This document shows positions 7,899 to 15,680 of a DNA stretch of 38,591 nt, piece by piece (position 1 is the first letter of the stretch; the number at the start of each line of letters is the position of its first letter). Where the stretch lies: contig JBKPSV010000152.1 of NCBI GenBank assembly GCA_046735215.1, forward strand, positions 1 to 38,591. Reading direction: 5' to 3'. The stretch comes from JAMXLO01 sp046735215. Lineage in GTDB: Bacteria; Pseudomonadota; Alphaproteobacteria; Acetobacterales; Acetobacteraceae. Made by a program: the position numbers and the translations under genes. The notes under the pieces are model-generated. The model made no database searches, had not been told where the DNA came from, and worked only from the letters and a program-made list of their open reading frames with translations.

Positions 7899-9518
7899 AT
7901 GTCAGAAGTCCGGGTCGAGCAGATGGAGGTCACCGACGGGTTGCCTCTGCGTGAGCGGCGACGTGCCATGCTCGCCGTGGCGGTCGCCATTGCGATGTCG
8001 GTCCTCGTCACCTCGCTTGCCAATATTGCGTTACCGACCATCGCACGAGACATGAACGCAACACCTGCCGCCTCGATCTGGGTAGTGAACGCATACCAGC
8101 TTGCGGTGACCGTGACCCTGCTGCCGTTCGCTTCGATCGGTGACATCTACGGCCATCGTCGCGTGTACATCTGGGGCCTCGCTGTCTATACGGCGGCATC
8201 GTTCATCTGCGCGATTGCGCCCTCGCTGCCGGTCCTGGTGATTGGCCGCGTGCTGCAGGGTTTTGGCGGTGCCGGAATCATGAGCGTCAACGGTGCCCTG
8301 GTGCGCTTCATTTACCCGCGCAACGCGCTGGGCAAAGGGATCGGGTTCAACGCACTGGTTGTGGCCGGATCATCGGCTGCCGGACCATCGGTCGCCGCCG
8401 CCGTCATGTCGGTGCTGTCCTGGCCTTGGCTGTTCGCGCTGCAGGTTCCTGCTGGTATCGCTGCACTTTGGATGTCGCATCGCTTCCTGCCACCGACTCC
8501 ACGCACCGGCCACCCATTCGATCCGCTCAGCGCGGTGATGAATGCCGTAACGTTCGGGCTGTTCATCACGGCGCTGGATGGCATCGGGCGCGGCCAAGGC
8601 GCCGCAACTGTGCTGATCGAACTCGCCGTCAGCGTCATCGTCGGCTGGTTTTTCGTGCACCGTCAGTACACCTTGCCGGCGCCGATGCTGCCGGTCGATC
8701 TGTTCCGTCGGCCGGTCTTCGCATTGTCTGTCGCGACTGCGATCTGCGCGCACGCCGCGCAGCTTGTCGCGTTTGTCGCGCTGCCATTCTACTTTCAGTA
8801 CGTCAGCGGCCTATCACCGATTCAGATCGGCGTGCTGATCACGCCGTGGCCCGCCGCATTGGTGGTGATGGCGCCGATCGCAGGGCGTTTGGCCGACCGC
8901 TATTCGGCGGGACTCCTCGGTGGGCTCGGGCTATTTGTCATGACCCTCGGTCTGTTGCTTGTCCTGTTCCTGCCACACCAGCCAGCGCAGATCGACGTCG
9001 CCTGGCGCCTCGCTGTTTGCGGCATAGGGTTCGGCTTCTTCCAATCGCCCAACAACCGGCTGATGATCGCCAGTGCACCCCGCGACCGCGCAGGGGCCGG
9101 CAGCGGGATGCTGTCGACCTCGAGGCTGCTCGGTCAGACAACCGGCAGTGCGCTGGTGGCGCTGGTGCTCGGGCTGACGCACGATGCCGATAACGCCGTG
9201 GAGCTCGGCACGCGGCTCGCCATCGGTATGGCCGCGGGATTCTCCGGCATCGCGATGATCCTGAGCACGCTCCGCCTGCGCCAGCCGCAGTCTCGGCCAG
9301 CCAGAGCCGGCCTAAGCGAACGAAGTGACAGAACGTCTCTCTTCGCTCCCGTCAATCGTTCCCGCGAAAGCGGCAAGGCGGTCCCATCGGACATGCAGAG
9401 AGATCGGCTGGATCCCCGCTTGCGCGGCGATGACGAATCAGAACGAGCCAGACCCACAGACTCAGGCTCCGCCGGAGTGGATGCTAGAATCCCACCCGAT
9501 CGCCCCCCTTCAGCTTGA
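7899..9518 (+). CDS. MFS exporter, DHA2 (EmrB/QacA, 14-helix) type
   Basis: This is a membrane transporter of about 539 residues. It opens with an LANIALPTIARDMNATPAAS segment and WVVNAYQLAVTVTLLPFASI, then GDIYGHRRVYIWGLAVY, the motif-A loop and helix 2-3 pattern of the drug:H+ antiporter-2 family. About 14 hydrophobic segments end near residue 455. The following 80 residues are not membrane and include a stretch encoded by a palindromic repeat (9350-9436); this tail overlaps the convergent BKACE gene by 35 nt. Start is uncertain: ATGs at 7875, 7899 and 7923 all lack a clear ribosome binding site. Likely function is proton-driven efflux of a small molecule; the substrate is unknown. Confidence 0.82.
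   Translation: MSEVRVEQMEVTDGLPLRERRRAMLAVAVAIAMSVLVTSLANIALPTIARDMNATPAASIWVVNAYQLAVTVTLLPFASIGDIYGHRRVYIWGLAVYTAASFICAIAPSLPVLVIGRVLQGFGGAGIMSVNGALVRFIYPRNALGKGIGFNALVVAGSSAAGPSVAAAVMSVLSWPWLFALQVPAGIAALWMSHRFLPPTPRTGHPFDPLSAVMNAVTFGLFITALDGIGRGQGAATVLIELAVSVIVGWFFVHRQYTLPAPMLPVDLFRRPVFALSVATAICAHAAQLVAFVALPFYFQYVSGLSPIQIGVLITPWPAALVVMAPIAGRLADRYSAGLLGGLGLFVMTLGLLLVLFLPHQPAQIDVAWRLAVCGIGFGFFQSPNNRLMIASAPRDRAGAGSGMLSTSRLLGQTTGSALVALVLGLTHDADNAVELGTRLAIGMAAGFSGIAMILSTLRLRQPQSRPARAGLSERSDRTSLFAPVNRSRESGKAVPSDMQRDRLDPRLRGDDESERARPTDSGSAGVDARIPPDRPPSA
9350..9436. repeat. Palindromic dispersed repeat, copy A (inside the MFS 3' end)
   Basis: The left arm (9350-9373, beginning CGTCAATCGTTCCCGCGAAA) and right arm (9405-9436, ending with GATGACGA) are imperfect inverted repeats. 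The first 30 nt of the right arm match the plus-strand sequence 30732-30761 at 26 of 30 positions by my alignment, which shows this is a family of repeats. The arms have the look of the common palindromes read as PAKAGIQ or LDPRLRGDD in many alphaproteobacterial genomes; here the frame of the MFS gene reads LDPRLRGDDE. Confidence 0.7.
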
Positions 9519-10410
9519 GGATCTCGCGCGCCTCTTTCGGCGAGGCGATCTCCAGACTCAGTTCTTCCAGGATACGTCGAATCTTTGCCACTTGCTCGGC
9601 GTTCGACTTCGCCAGCGCGCCACGGCCGATGTAAAGGCTGTCTTCCAATCCTACCCGCACGTTTCCGCCGAGAATTCCGGCCATGGTGGTGAAGGCCATC
9701 TGGTGCCGTCCCGCCGCCAGCACGGACCAGACATAGGCATCGCCGAACAGCTTGTCGGCCGTCTCCTTCATGAACAGCAGGTTGCGCGGATCCGCCCCGA
9801 TGCCGCCCAATATGCCAAAAATGGTCTGCACGAACAGTGGCGGTTCAACGATCTTCTGATCGAGACAGTAGGCCAGGTTGTAAAGATGCCCAACATCGTA
9901 GCATTCGAACTCAAATCGAGTGCCATGCGCCTTTCCCAAGCGCTCGACGATACCGGCAATGTCGCGAAAGGTATTGCGGAAGATGTGGTCGTCGGTGCGG
10001 TCGAGATACGGCTTCTCCCAGGCATGCTTCCACGTCTTCACCCGGTCACCGGCGCGAGCGATGTTGAAGTTCATGCTGCCCATGTTGAGGCTGCACATCT
10101 CGGGTTTCGCCAACAGCGGCGCAGCGAGCCGATCATCCAATGTCATGTTGAGGCCGCCGCCGGTGGTGATGTTCACCACCGCATCGACATTCTGCTTGAT
10201 GACCGGCAGGAAGCGCATGAACACCGCTGGATCTGGCGTCGGTTCCCCGCTCTGCGGGTCACGTGCGTGCAGGTGAATGATTGCGGCCCCAACCTCGGCC
10301 GCTTCGATCGAAGACCGTCCAATCTCTTCAGGTGTGATCGGCAGATATTCCGACATACTCGGCGTATGGATCGCTCCTGTCACGGCACAACTGATGATCA
10401 CCTTCGCCAT
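9484..10410 (-). CDS. 3-keto-5-aminohexanoate cleavage-family enzyme (BKACE, DUF849)
   Basis: This 308-residue Zn-dependent TIM-barrel enzyme condenses a beta-keto acid with acetyl-CoA, exchanging the acyl group. It has IIHLHARDPQSGEPTPD (zinc histidines H46 and H48), the SLNMGSMNFN segment, FEFECYDVGHLYNLAY and VRVGLEDSLYIGRG, all hallmarks of the family. The exact beta-keto acid cannot be read from sequence; Kce is one of many BKACE specificities. The frame is open upstream, but the start MAKVIISCAVTGAIHTPS with GGGAGA 4 nt before the ATG is clear. It is convergent with the MFS gene and overlaps its 3' end. Confidence 0.88.
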   Translation of the reverse strand: MAKVIISCAVTGAIHTPSMSEYLPITPEEIGRSSIEAAEVGAAIIHLHARDPQSGEPTPDPAVFMRFLPVIKQNVDAVVNITTGGGLNMTLDDRLAAPLLAKPEMCSLNMGSMNFNIARAGDRVKTWKHAWEKPYLDRTDDHIFRNTFRDIAGIVERLGKAHGTRFEFECYDVGHLYNLAYCLDQKIVEPPLFVQTIFGILGGIGADPRNLLFMKETADKLFGDAYVWSVLAAGRHQMAFTTMAGILGGNVRVGLEDSLYIGRGALAKSNAEQVAKIRRILEELSLEIASPKEAREILKLKGGDRVGF

Positions 10411-10586
10411 GATCTCCCTCCCGCATAGCTCCTGGCGGCAATGTGCACCGAGCCAGATTTTCAGGCCAGTGGCGCCACGGCAGCACGTGCCCGAGAGGCG
10501 CCGTTTGGCTGGGAACCGAATCATTGATCGGCGCATTACGCTCGACCGGGTCGACGAGCGGCTCGAACACGATGGAGCGTACGAAA

Positions 10587-11105
10587 ATGAACGCAGTGAG
10601 TGACAAGACCAGGGATATCTACATTGTGGGACTGCGCAATCAGCATGCGGTCGAGAGTCAGGCGATCGAGCTGCTGGAACGGCAGATCGGCCGACTGGAG
10701 AATTACCCAGAAATGCGCGAGCGCATGCAGCGGCACCTGGAAGAGAGCCAGGAACAGGCGCGGCGTATCGAGGACCTGCTGTCTGGCCTGGGAACCAGCC
10801 ATTCGACCATGAAGGACACGGCAATGTCCCTCATCGGCAATATGATGGCTATTGGCCACACGACAGCATCAGACGAAGTGGTGAAGAACACCTTCGCGAA
10901 TTATGCCTTCGAGCACTATGAGATGGCATCGTACATGTCGCTGCTTGTGCTTGCCGATTCGCTTGGCCATTCGGCGGGGCTCTCGGCGTTGAAGACATCG
11001 CTCAATGAGGAGAAGTCGATGGCTGAATGGATCGAGCAGCACATCCGGCCGACGACGCTGCGATTTGTTGAGCGCTCTGCGGCAGGCCAGACTGCCGGCG
11101 TCTGA
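10587..11105 (+). CDS. Ferritin-like DUF892 protein (YciE/YciF type)
   Basis: This 172-residue, all-helical protein begins TRDIYIVGLRNQHAVESQAI and contains MRERMQRHLEESQEQARRIE, NYAFEHYEMASYMSLLVLAD and TSLNEEKSMAEWIEQHI, the four-helix carboxylate-rich pattern of the DUF892 ferritin-like family. Relatives are induced by stress in enterobacteria, and metal binding is expected from E and H residues, though function is not well established. I place the start at 10587 because GGAG precedes it by 9 nt; an ATG 15 nt upstream is an alternative. It stands alone between the divergent BKACE gene and the luciferase-like gene. Confidence 0.8.
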   Translation: MNAVSDKTRDIYIVGLRNQHAVESQAIELLERQIGRLENYPEMRERMQRHLEESQEQARRIEDLLSGLGTSHSTMKDTAMSLIGNMMAIGHTTASDEVVKNTFANYAFEHYEMASYMSLLVLADSLGHSAGLSALKTSLNEEKSMAEWIEQHIRPTTLRFVERSAAGQTAGV

Positions 11106-11170
11106 GACCTGCTTTGCCTGGCCGCGTCTCGCCGGCATAGGCAATGACAAGGAAGCGGTCAACGGACACC

Positions 11171-11201
11171 GGCAAGGGATTGCCCCATTGCGTTTGCAAT
11201 G
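11171..11201. repeat. Two tandem small hairpins after the DUF892 gene
   Basis: GGCAA/TTGCC (11171-11184, 4-nt loop) and CATTGC/GCAATG (11186-11201, loop GTTT) form adjacent stem-loops. A 9-nt direct repeat, GCAATGACA, occurs at 11141-11149 and again at 11196-11204. The block resembles degenerate dispersed elements with ATTGC...GCAATGAC arms that are frequent in bacterial genomes. It could end DUF892 transcription. Confidence 0.4.
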
Positions 11202-11214
11202 ACACGAATAGGGC

Positions 11215-12246
11215 ATGCTGAGATTGTCCGTTCTCGACCAATCGACGGTTGTTACTGGCCGCTCCCCGGCCAGCTCGATCCGCGAGAGCCTGGCGCTGGC
11301 GAAGCATTGCGAGGCGCTGGGTTACTCGCGCTATTGGTGCGCCGAACACCATAATTCAGCGAGCCAGGCCGGCACCGCCCCGGAGATCCTGATCAGCGCA
11401 ATCGCTGCCACCACGACGCGCATCCGCATTGGCTCGGCTGGGATCATGCTGCCGCATTATTCCAGCCTGAAGGTGGCCGAACAGTTCCGTATTATCGAAG
11501 CGATCGCCCCGGGACGGGTCGATCTTGGCCTCGGGCGCGCGCCAGGATCCGATGGACGCACCGCGTGTGCGCTGAACCCACTGGCGGAGACAGCAGCCGA
11601 TCATTTTCCGGCGCAGGTGCGTGATCTGCTGGCCTGGCTCAAGGGCGAGAAGCTGGTCGAAGGCCATCCGTTCCGCGATATCGTCGCGCAACCGCAAGGC
11701 CCGACCGTGCCCGAGGTCTGGATACTCGGCAGCTCGGATTACGGACCACAGGTCGCGGCCTATTTCGGCCTGCCGTTCTGCTTTGCGCACTTCATCACTG
11801 ATGGGCGCGGCGTTGCGGAGGCACTGGCGCTGTATCGCGAGAACTACCGGCCAAGCGAACGCTTCCCGCAGCCCTACGCGGCGCTGTGCGTATGGGCGAT
11901 GGCCGCGGAGACCGAAGCGGAAGCAGGCCGGCTGTTCAGCTCGCGCGAGATGTGGCGGCTTGGGCGCGATCGTGGGATCTTCGCCCCGTTGCCGTCGCCG
12001 CAGGAAGCCGCGTCATATGCATACTCCGAAGCGGAGTTGCAGCGCATCCAACGTCTGCGAACGCGCGCAATCTATGGCACGGCGAATGCTGTCGCTGATA
12101 AGCTGCGCGCACTTGCGACCGAACACGGCGTTGCTGAGATCGCCATCCTAACGACCTTGCATGATCCGGAGGCGCGGCGTCTGTCATACACGCTGCTGGC
12201 GCAAGAGCTTGCATTGGCGCAACACGTATCGCTGGCCGCGGAATAG
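11215..12246 (+). CDS. LLM-class flavin-dependent oxidoreductase (MsnO8-like)
   Basis: This 343-residue protein of the bacterial luciferase fold carries LSVLDQSTVV at the start, YWCAEHHNSASQAGTAPEI, IRIGSAGIMLPHYSSLKVAEQFR and PGRVDLGLGRAPGSD, the string of motifs typical of the MsnO8/alkanal-monooxygenase-like branch. Proteins of this type use reduced FMN to mono-oxygenate unknown substrates. The ATG has only a weak AGGG upstream, so the start is moderately supported. The YciI-like gene follows after 12 nt with its own strong ribosome binding site, which suggests co-transcription. Confidence 0.85.
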   Translation: MLRLSVLDQSTVVTGRSPASSIRESLALAKHCEALGYSRYWCAEHHNSASQAGTAPEILISAIAATTTRIRIGSAGIMLPHYSSLKVAEQFRIIEAIAPGRVDLGLGRAPGSDGRTACALNPLAETAADHFPAQVRDLLAWLKGEKLVEGHPFRDIVAQPQGPTVPEVWILGSSDYGPQVAAYFGLPFCFAHFITDGRGVAEALALYRENYRPSERFPQPYAALCVWAMAAETEAEAGRLFSSREMWRLGRDRGIFAPLPSPQEAASYAYSEAELQRIQRLRTRAIYGTANAVADKLRALATEHGVAEIAILTTLHDPEARRLSYTLLAQELALAQHVSLAAE

Positions 12247-12258
12247 AGGAGATCGCGC

Positions 12259-12567
12259 ATGCCCCAATTTCTCGTAACGATCTACGATGGGACCGACCCC
12301 GAGGCCCACGCCCGGCGACAGGCTACGCGGCCGGCACATCTCGATGGTCTGAAGGGCAACGTCGCGAGCGGCAAGCTGGTGTTTGGTGGCCCAATCTTTG
12401 ATGAGGCGCAAAAGCCGCTCGGATCATTCCTGCTCGCGGACTGCGCCGACCGCGCCGAACTGGACGCGATGATTGCCAATGATCCCTACACGAAGGGCAA
12501 TGTCTGGCAGCGCGTGGACGTGAAGCCGGTGCGGCTGGTGGTGCAGGACGGAAAGATCACGCCCTAG
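12259..12567 (+). CDS. YciI-like protein
   Basis: This 102-residue single-domain protein starts PQFLVTIYDGTDPEAHARRQ and has RPAHLDGLKG, FGGPIFDEAQKPLGSFLLAD and MIANDPYTKGNVWQRVDVKP, the alpha-beta barrel pattern of the YCII family with its conserved D and H residues. Its function is not known for most members; some assist oxidoreductases or act as small-molecule lyases. A very strong ribosome binding site (GAGGAG, 8 nt spacing) precedes it. The gene follows an LLM enzyme and its 3' end overlaps the convergent small membrane protein gene by 11 nt. Confidence 0.82.
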   Translation: MPQFLVTIYDGTDPEAHARRQATRPAHLDGLKGNVASGKLVFGGPIFDEAQKPLGSFLLADCADRAELDAMIANDPYTKGNVWQRVDVKPVRLVVQDGKITP

Positions 12568-12814
12568 GCCAGCCACGCTGCCGCGCACGCCAAAGCTGAT
12601 AGCGAAATGCCAGCCACGCGATCAATCCGGCAACCACCACGACGGGGATCAGAATCAGCGCAAACCACAGCGCAAATGCAGCCACCGCAAGGGCACCTGC
12701 AGCAACCGCAATGACGATGGCCCAGGCAAAAATACGCGCCGCGATCGGCGGCCGCCGCGGGCGATAGCTGCCGTCAGGCAACAACTCAATTTCTGGCGGT
12801 CGGCGATCACTCAT
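12557..12814 (-). CDS. Small two-helix membrane protein, unrecognised
   Basis: This 85-residue protein starts MSDRRPPEIELLPDGSYRP, followed by two hydrophobic helices (about residues 27-46 and 50-70) and a basic tail with an RYQLWRARQR segment. The polar head carrying PPEIELLPDGSYRP and the helical hairpin occur in small inner-membrane proteins of unknown function. The coding sequence is short but its composition is unlike a random frame. Its last codons overlap the end of the YciI gene by 11 nt. A frame-extending upstream region to 12964 lies inside another gene and was not used. Confidence 0.55.
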   Translation of the reverse strand: MSDRRPPEIELLPDGSYRPRRPPIAARIFAWAIVIAVAAGALAVAAFALWFALILIPVVVVAGLIAWLAFRYQLWRARQRGWPRA

Positions 12815-12885
12815 GCGCTGCCATAGTTGGCGCGCCCGTGTGACTGGTTCAAGGTGATCACCGGCGCGATCAACGGAGGCACATT

Positions 12886-13854
12886 GTGAAAGTCGGGCTG
12901 TTCCTAAATACGCAATTCCAGCCGGGCCAGTCAGTGGCGACGCACCTGCCGGATCTGGTGACACAGACCCGTGCGGCGCGTGAGGCGGGTTTCAAGTCGC
13001 TGTGGTTCCCGCACCACTATCTGACCGGACCGCTGCAAATGCTGCAGATCGTGCCGATGATGGCATATCTTGCGCAACACGCCGAAGGGATGCAGATCGG
13101 CCCGAACATCCTGATCCTGCCGCTGCTCAACCCGGTGCATGTGGCGGAGGAATCAGCAACGCTCGATGTGCTTACCGGTGGCAACTACGTGCTTGGCGTT
13201 GGACTCGGCTATCGCGACGGCGAGTTCGCCGCGTTCAATATGTCGCTGAAGGAACGCGCGCCACGCCTGGAGGAGAGTATCGCGCTGATCCGTCGGCTGT
13301 GGAGCGGTGAGAAGGTCACTCACAAGGGTCGCTTCTATCAGGTGGATGATCTCGCTATCGGGCTGAAGCCGCTCCGCGATGGCGGGCCGCCGATCTGGAT
13401 GGCAGGAACGGCGCAGGCCGCCATCCAGCGTGCCGCAAGATTGGCCGATGCATGGATGATCGTACCCAGCACACCACTCGCACAGCTGGCCGAACAGATG
13501 CGAGTGTATCGGGCTGCGCTGGGTGGCCGCGTGCCCGACTGTTTCCCGATTGTGCGCGAGTGCTATGTCGGCGCAGACCAGAGAACGGCGCTCGATGAGT
13601 GCCGCGATGCATTGCAGTATAAGTACAATGCCTATGCCTCATGGGGACTCGCGGACCGTCAGCCGCCCGCATTCGAGGACCTTGTGCGGGATCGCTTCAT
13701 CATCGGCGATGCAGTGTTTGTGAAGGAGGAGATCGCACGCTACCGCGAGGCGCTTGGTGTCGATCACTTCATGATGCGCTGCCACTGGCCGGGACTCGCC
13801 TTCGATAGAGCGCTGGGCAGCATCAGGCGCCTCAGCGAGATCTTCGCGGCATAG
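12886..13854 (+). CDS. LLM-class flavin-dependent oxidoreductase (TIGR03560/alkane-sulfonate-like branch)
   Basis: This 322-residue luciferase-like protein starts with GTG, with GGAGG exactly 6 nt upstream. It opens MKVGLFLNTQF and shows AREAGFKSLWFPHHYLTG, IGPNILILPLLNPVHVAEES, LGVGLGYRDGEFAAFN and a PPIWMAGTAQAAIQRAARLADAW segment, the common signature of F420/FMN-dependent oxidoreductases. The substrate is unknown. It is the second LLM enzyme within 2.7 kb and faces the nitroreductase gene, whose 3' end it overlaps by 23 nt. Confidence 0.85.
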   Translation: MKVGLFLNTQFQPGQSVATHLPDLVTQTRAAREAGFKSLWFPHHYLTGPLQMLQIVPMMAYLAQHAEGMQIGPNILILPLLNPVHVAEESATLDVLTGGNYVLGVGLGYRDGEFAAFNMSLKERAPRLEESIALIRRLWSGEKVTHKGRFYQVDDLAIGLKPLRDGGPPIWMAGTAQAAIQRAARLADAWMIVPSTPLAQLAEQMRVYRAALGGRVPDCFPIVRECYVGADQRTALDECRDALQYKYNAYASWGLADRQPPAFEDLVRDRFIIGDAVFVKEEIARYREALGVDHFMMRCHWPGLAFDRALGSIRRLSEIFAA

Positions 13855-14467
13855 CCGGACCCGCTAGCCGGAGCTGGCCAGTGCTCCGGCTAGCGCGTTG
13901 TGTGGGCCAGCCCTGCCAGACAGAGACAAGGTCGTGGACCTGCGGGCGGGCAGCGGGCGACCCACCGCCGACCTGCGTGCCGAGATACAGGAAGCCGACG
14001 ATCTCGTTGTCTGGAGCGAGACCGAACGCTTCCTTCACCTTGACATCATAAGCTGGCGCACCGGTTTTCCACATCGCGCCGTAGCCCTGCGCACGTGCTG
14101 CGAGCATGATGTTCTCGGCAGCGGCGGCGGCCGAGACCAGTTGCTCCACGTCCGGAATCTTGTGGCCGCGCTGGATGGTTGCTGCCGCCACCACGATGAC
14201 CGGAGCCCGCATTGCTTTGTCGCGCTCGCGCTGCAGCGCATCGGCCGTGGCGCCTGGGTCCATGCGGCGCAGGCACTCGGCCATCAGCTCACCGAACTCC
14301 GCACGCTTGCCTTCGGGAATTACCACGAACCGCCAGGGCCGCAGCCGGCCGTGATCCGGGGCCCGCAGCGCGCTCTGAAACATTTTCTCCAATTCCTCCT
14401 GGTCAGGACCAGGCGACGTCAGCTTTACCGCGGACTCGCGGCCGACCAGCAGTTCCAGCGCATCCAT
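13832..14467 (-). CDS. Nitroreductase-family protein, YdjA-like
   Basis: This 211-residue FMN-dependent oxidoreductase has LLVGRESAVKLTSPGPDQEELEKM... at its start and the RAPDHGRLRPWRFVVI segment, AENIMLAARAQGYGAMWKTG, AFGLAPDNEIVGFLYLGT and a RPQVHDLVSVW end typical of the YdjA/nitroreductase subfamily. I use ATG at 14467 with GGGAGGG 7 nt upstream; a TTG 15 nt further out is the longer alternative. Family proteins end soon after the VSVW segment, but here the frame runs 25 residues longer through a 13-bp hairpin (13862-13895) and into the 3' end of the convergent LLM gene. That tail is probably not functional. Confidence 0.85.
   Translation of the reverse strand: MDALELLVGRESAVKLTSPGPDQEELEKMFQSALRAPDHGRLRPWRFVVIPEGKRAEFGELMAECLRRMDPGATADALQRERDKAMRAPVIVVAAATIQRGHKIPDVEQLVSAAAAAENIMLAARAQGYGAMWKTGAPAYDVKVKEAFGLAPDNEIVGFLYLGTQVGGGSPAARPQVHDLVSVWQGWPTQRASRSTGQLRLAGPAMPRRSR
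13862..13895. terminator. Perfect 13-bp hairpin between convergent genes
   Basis: CGCTAGCCGGAGC (13862-13874) pairs perfectly with GCTCCGGCTAGCG (13883-13895) around an 8-nt loop. It lies 8 nt after the stop of the LLM gene and inside the last codons of the nitroreductase gene. No T-run follows on either strand, so it is probably a bidirectional, T-less terminator or an mRNA 3'-end protector. Confidence 0.7.
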
Positions 14468-14486
14468 ATCGGACCCTCCCAACGGA

Positions 14487-15524
14487 TCAGTGTGCGAGCG
14501 GACCGTCAGCCTTCTTCCAAGCGTTCATGCCGCCGTGGATGTGGCAGGCGGTGGCGAGGCCCGCATCCTGTGCCGCCTGCACGGCCATGGCCGAGCGCTC
14601 GCCGAAGGCACAATAGAACACCAGACGCTTATTTGTCGCGGTGGCCAGTTCGTGCAGCATGCCGCCAGCCTGGATGTTCTGCTGCAGGTCCGGATAGGGG
14701 GCGTGCAGCGAGCCGGGAATAACGCCATGCTTCTCGCGCTCGGTGCGTTCACGCAGGTCAATCAGGACGCTGTCGCGTTGGCCGACCAACGCCATCGCAT
14801 CGTCAACAGAAACAGCCCAGCCGCGGCGCGCGATCTCCTGCTGCACCAGGCCCTGCCGCATGTTGGCCGGCACCGCAACGTCCATCATCTTCGGATTGGA
14901 TAGATTGAGGTTGTTCATCAGCGCGGCATACTCGTCCACCGACTTGACCTGAAGGCGTGGATTGTAGCGCTTCTCCTCGCCGATCGTGCTGACCGTGTCG
15001 CCTTTGTAGTCGTGCGCCGGGAACACCATGGTTTCGTCAGGCAGACGCAACAGGCGGTTGAAGATCGACTCATACTGCGCACGCGGATCACCGTTCTGGA
15101 AATCGGTGCGACCGGTGCCGCGGATCAGCAGCGTGTCTCCGGTGAACACCCGATCGGGCATGATGAAGCTGTAGCTGTCATCCGTGTGGCCGGGCGTGTA
15201 GGCGACATCAAGGCTGATGCCCTCGATGCCGAGGCGGTCACCGTCGGCGATGCGCATCGAGACGACGTCCACGCTGGATTGCTCGCCCATTACGGTGATG
15301 CATCGTGTCCGATCACGCAACGCGCCAAGACCGGTGATATGATCGGCGTGTAGGTGGGTGTCGACCGCCTTCAGCAGCTTGAGGTCCAATTCACGAATAA
15401 GCTGAAGGTAACGGTCTACCTTTTCCAGCACCGGATCGATGATCAGTGCCTCGCCGCCGCGGCGTGAGGCAAGCAGGTAGGTGTAGGTGCCGGATGTCGC
15501 GTCAAACAACTGACGGAAGATCAC
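14487..15524 (-). CDS. Persulfide dioxygenase-like metallo-beta-lactamase fused to rhodanese
   Basis: This 345-residue protein is an ETHE1-type metallo-beta-lactamase domain (about 1-230) followed by a rhodanese domain (about 235-345). The metal site is visible: THLHADH (H57, H59, D61, H62), PGHTDDSY (H113), TGDTLL (D130) and PAHDY (H171), with the RTDFQNGD segment characteristic of persulfide dioxygenases. The rhodanese active loop is CAFGERS (C305). Such fusions oxidise glutathione persulfide to sulfite and can pass sulfane sulfur on. It starts with GTG at 15524, since GGAGG lies 5 nt upstream; a TTG 12 nt earlier is less suitable. Confidence 0.88.
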   Translation of the reverse strand: MIFRQLFDATSGTYTYLLASRRGGEALIIDPVLEKVDRYLQLIRELDLKLLKAVDTHLHADHITGLGALRDRTRCITVMGEQSSVDVVSMRIADGDRLGIEGISLDVAYTPGHTDDSYSFIMPDRVFTGDTLLIRGTGRTDFQNGDPRAQYESIFNRLLRLPDETMVFPAHDYKGDTVSTIGEEKRYNPRLQVKSVDEYAALMNNLNLSNPKMMDVAVPANMRQGLVQQEIARRGWAVSVDDAMALVGQRDSVLIDLRERTEREKHGVIPGSLHAPYPDLQQNIQAGGMLHELATATNKRLVFYCAFGERSAMAVQAAQDAGLATACHIHGGMNAWKKADGPLAH

Positions 15525-15680
15525 TCTTTCCTCCAACCGGGTGTGGCAGAAGAAAGTCTACTCCTTTCCCCGGTGCGGACGCCAAGATATTCCCAGCGCC
15601 GGCACATCCGGATCCGCGGACAGGCGACGATCGGCTCCAGCCGCTACGTCGCCAGCCACTGATGGCGGGCTCAGGCGCTG

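Noticed and set aside
9325..10428. 367-codon plus-strand frame opposite the BKACE gene
   Set aside because: The BKACE frame carries clear family motifs on the other strand; the plus frame has none.
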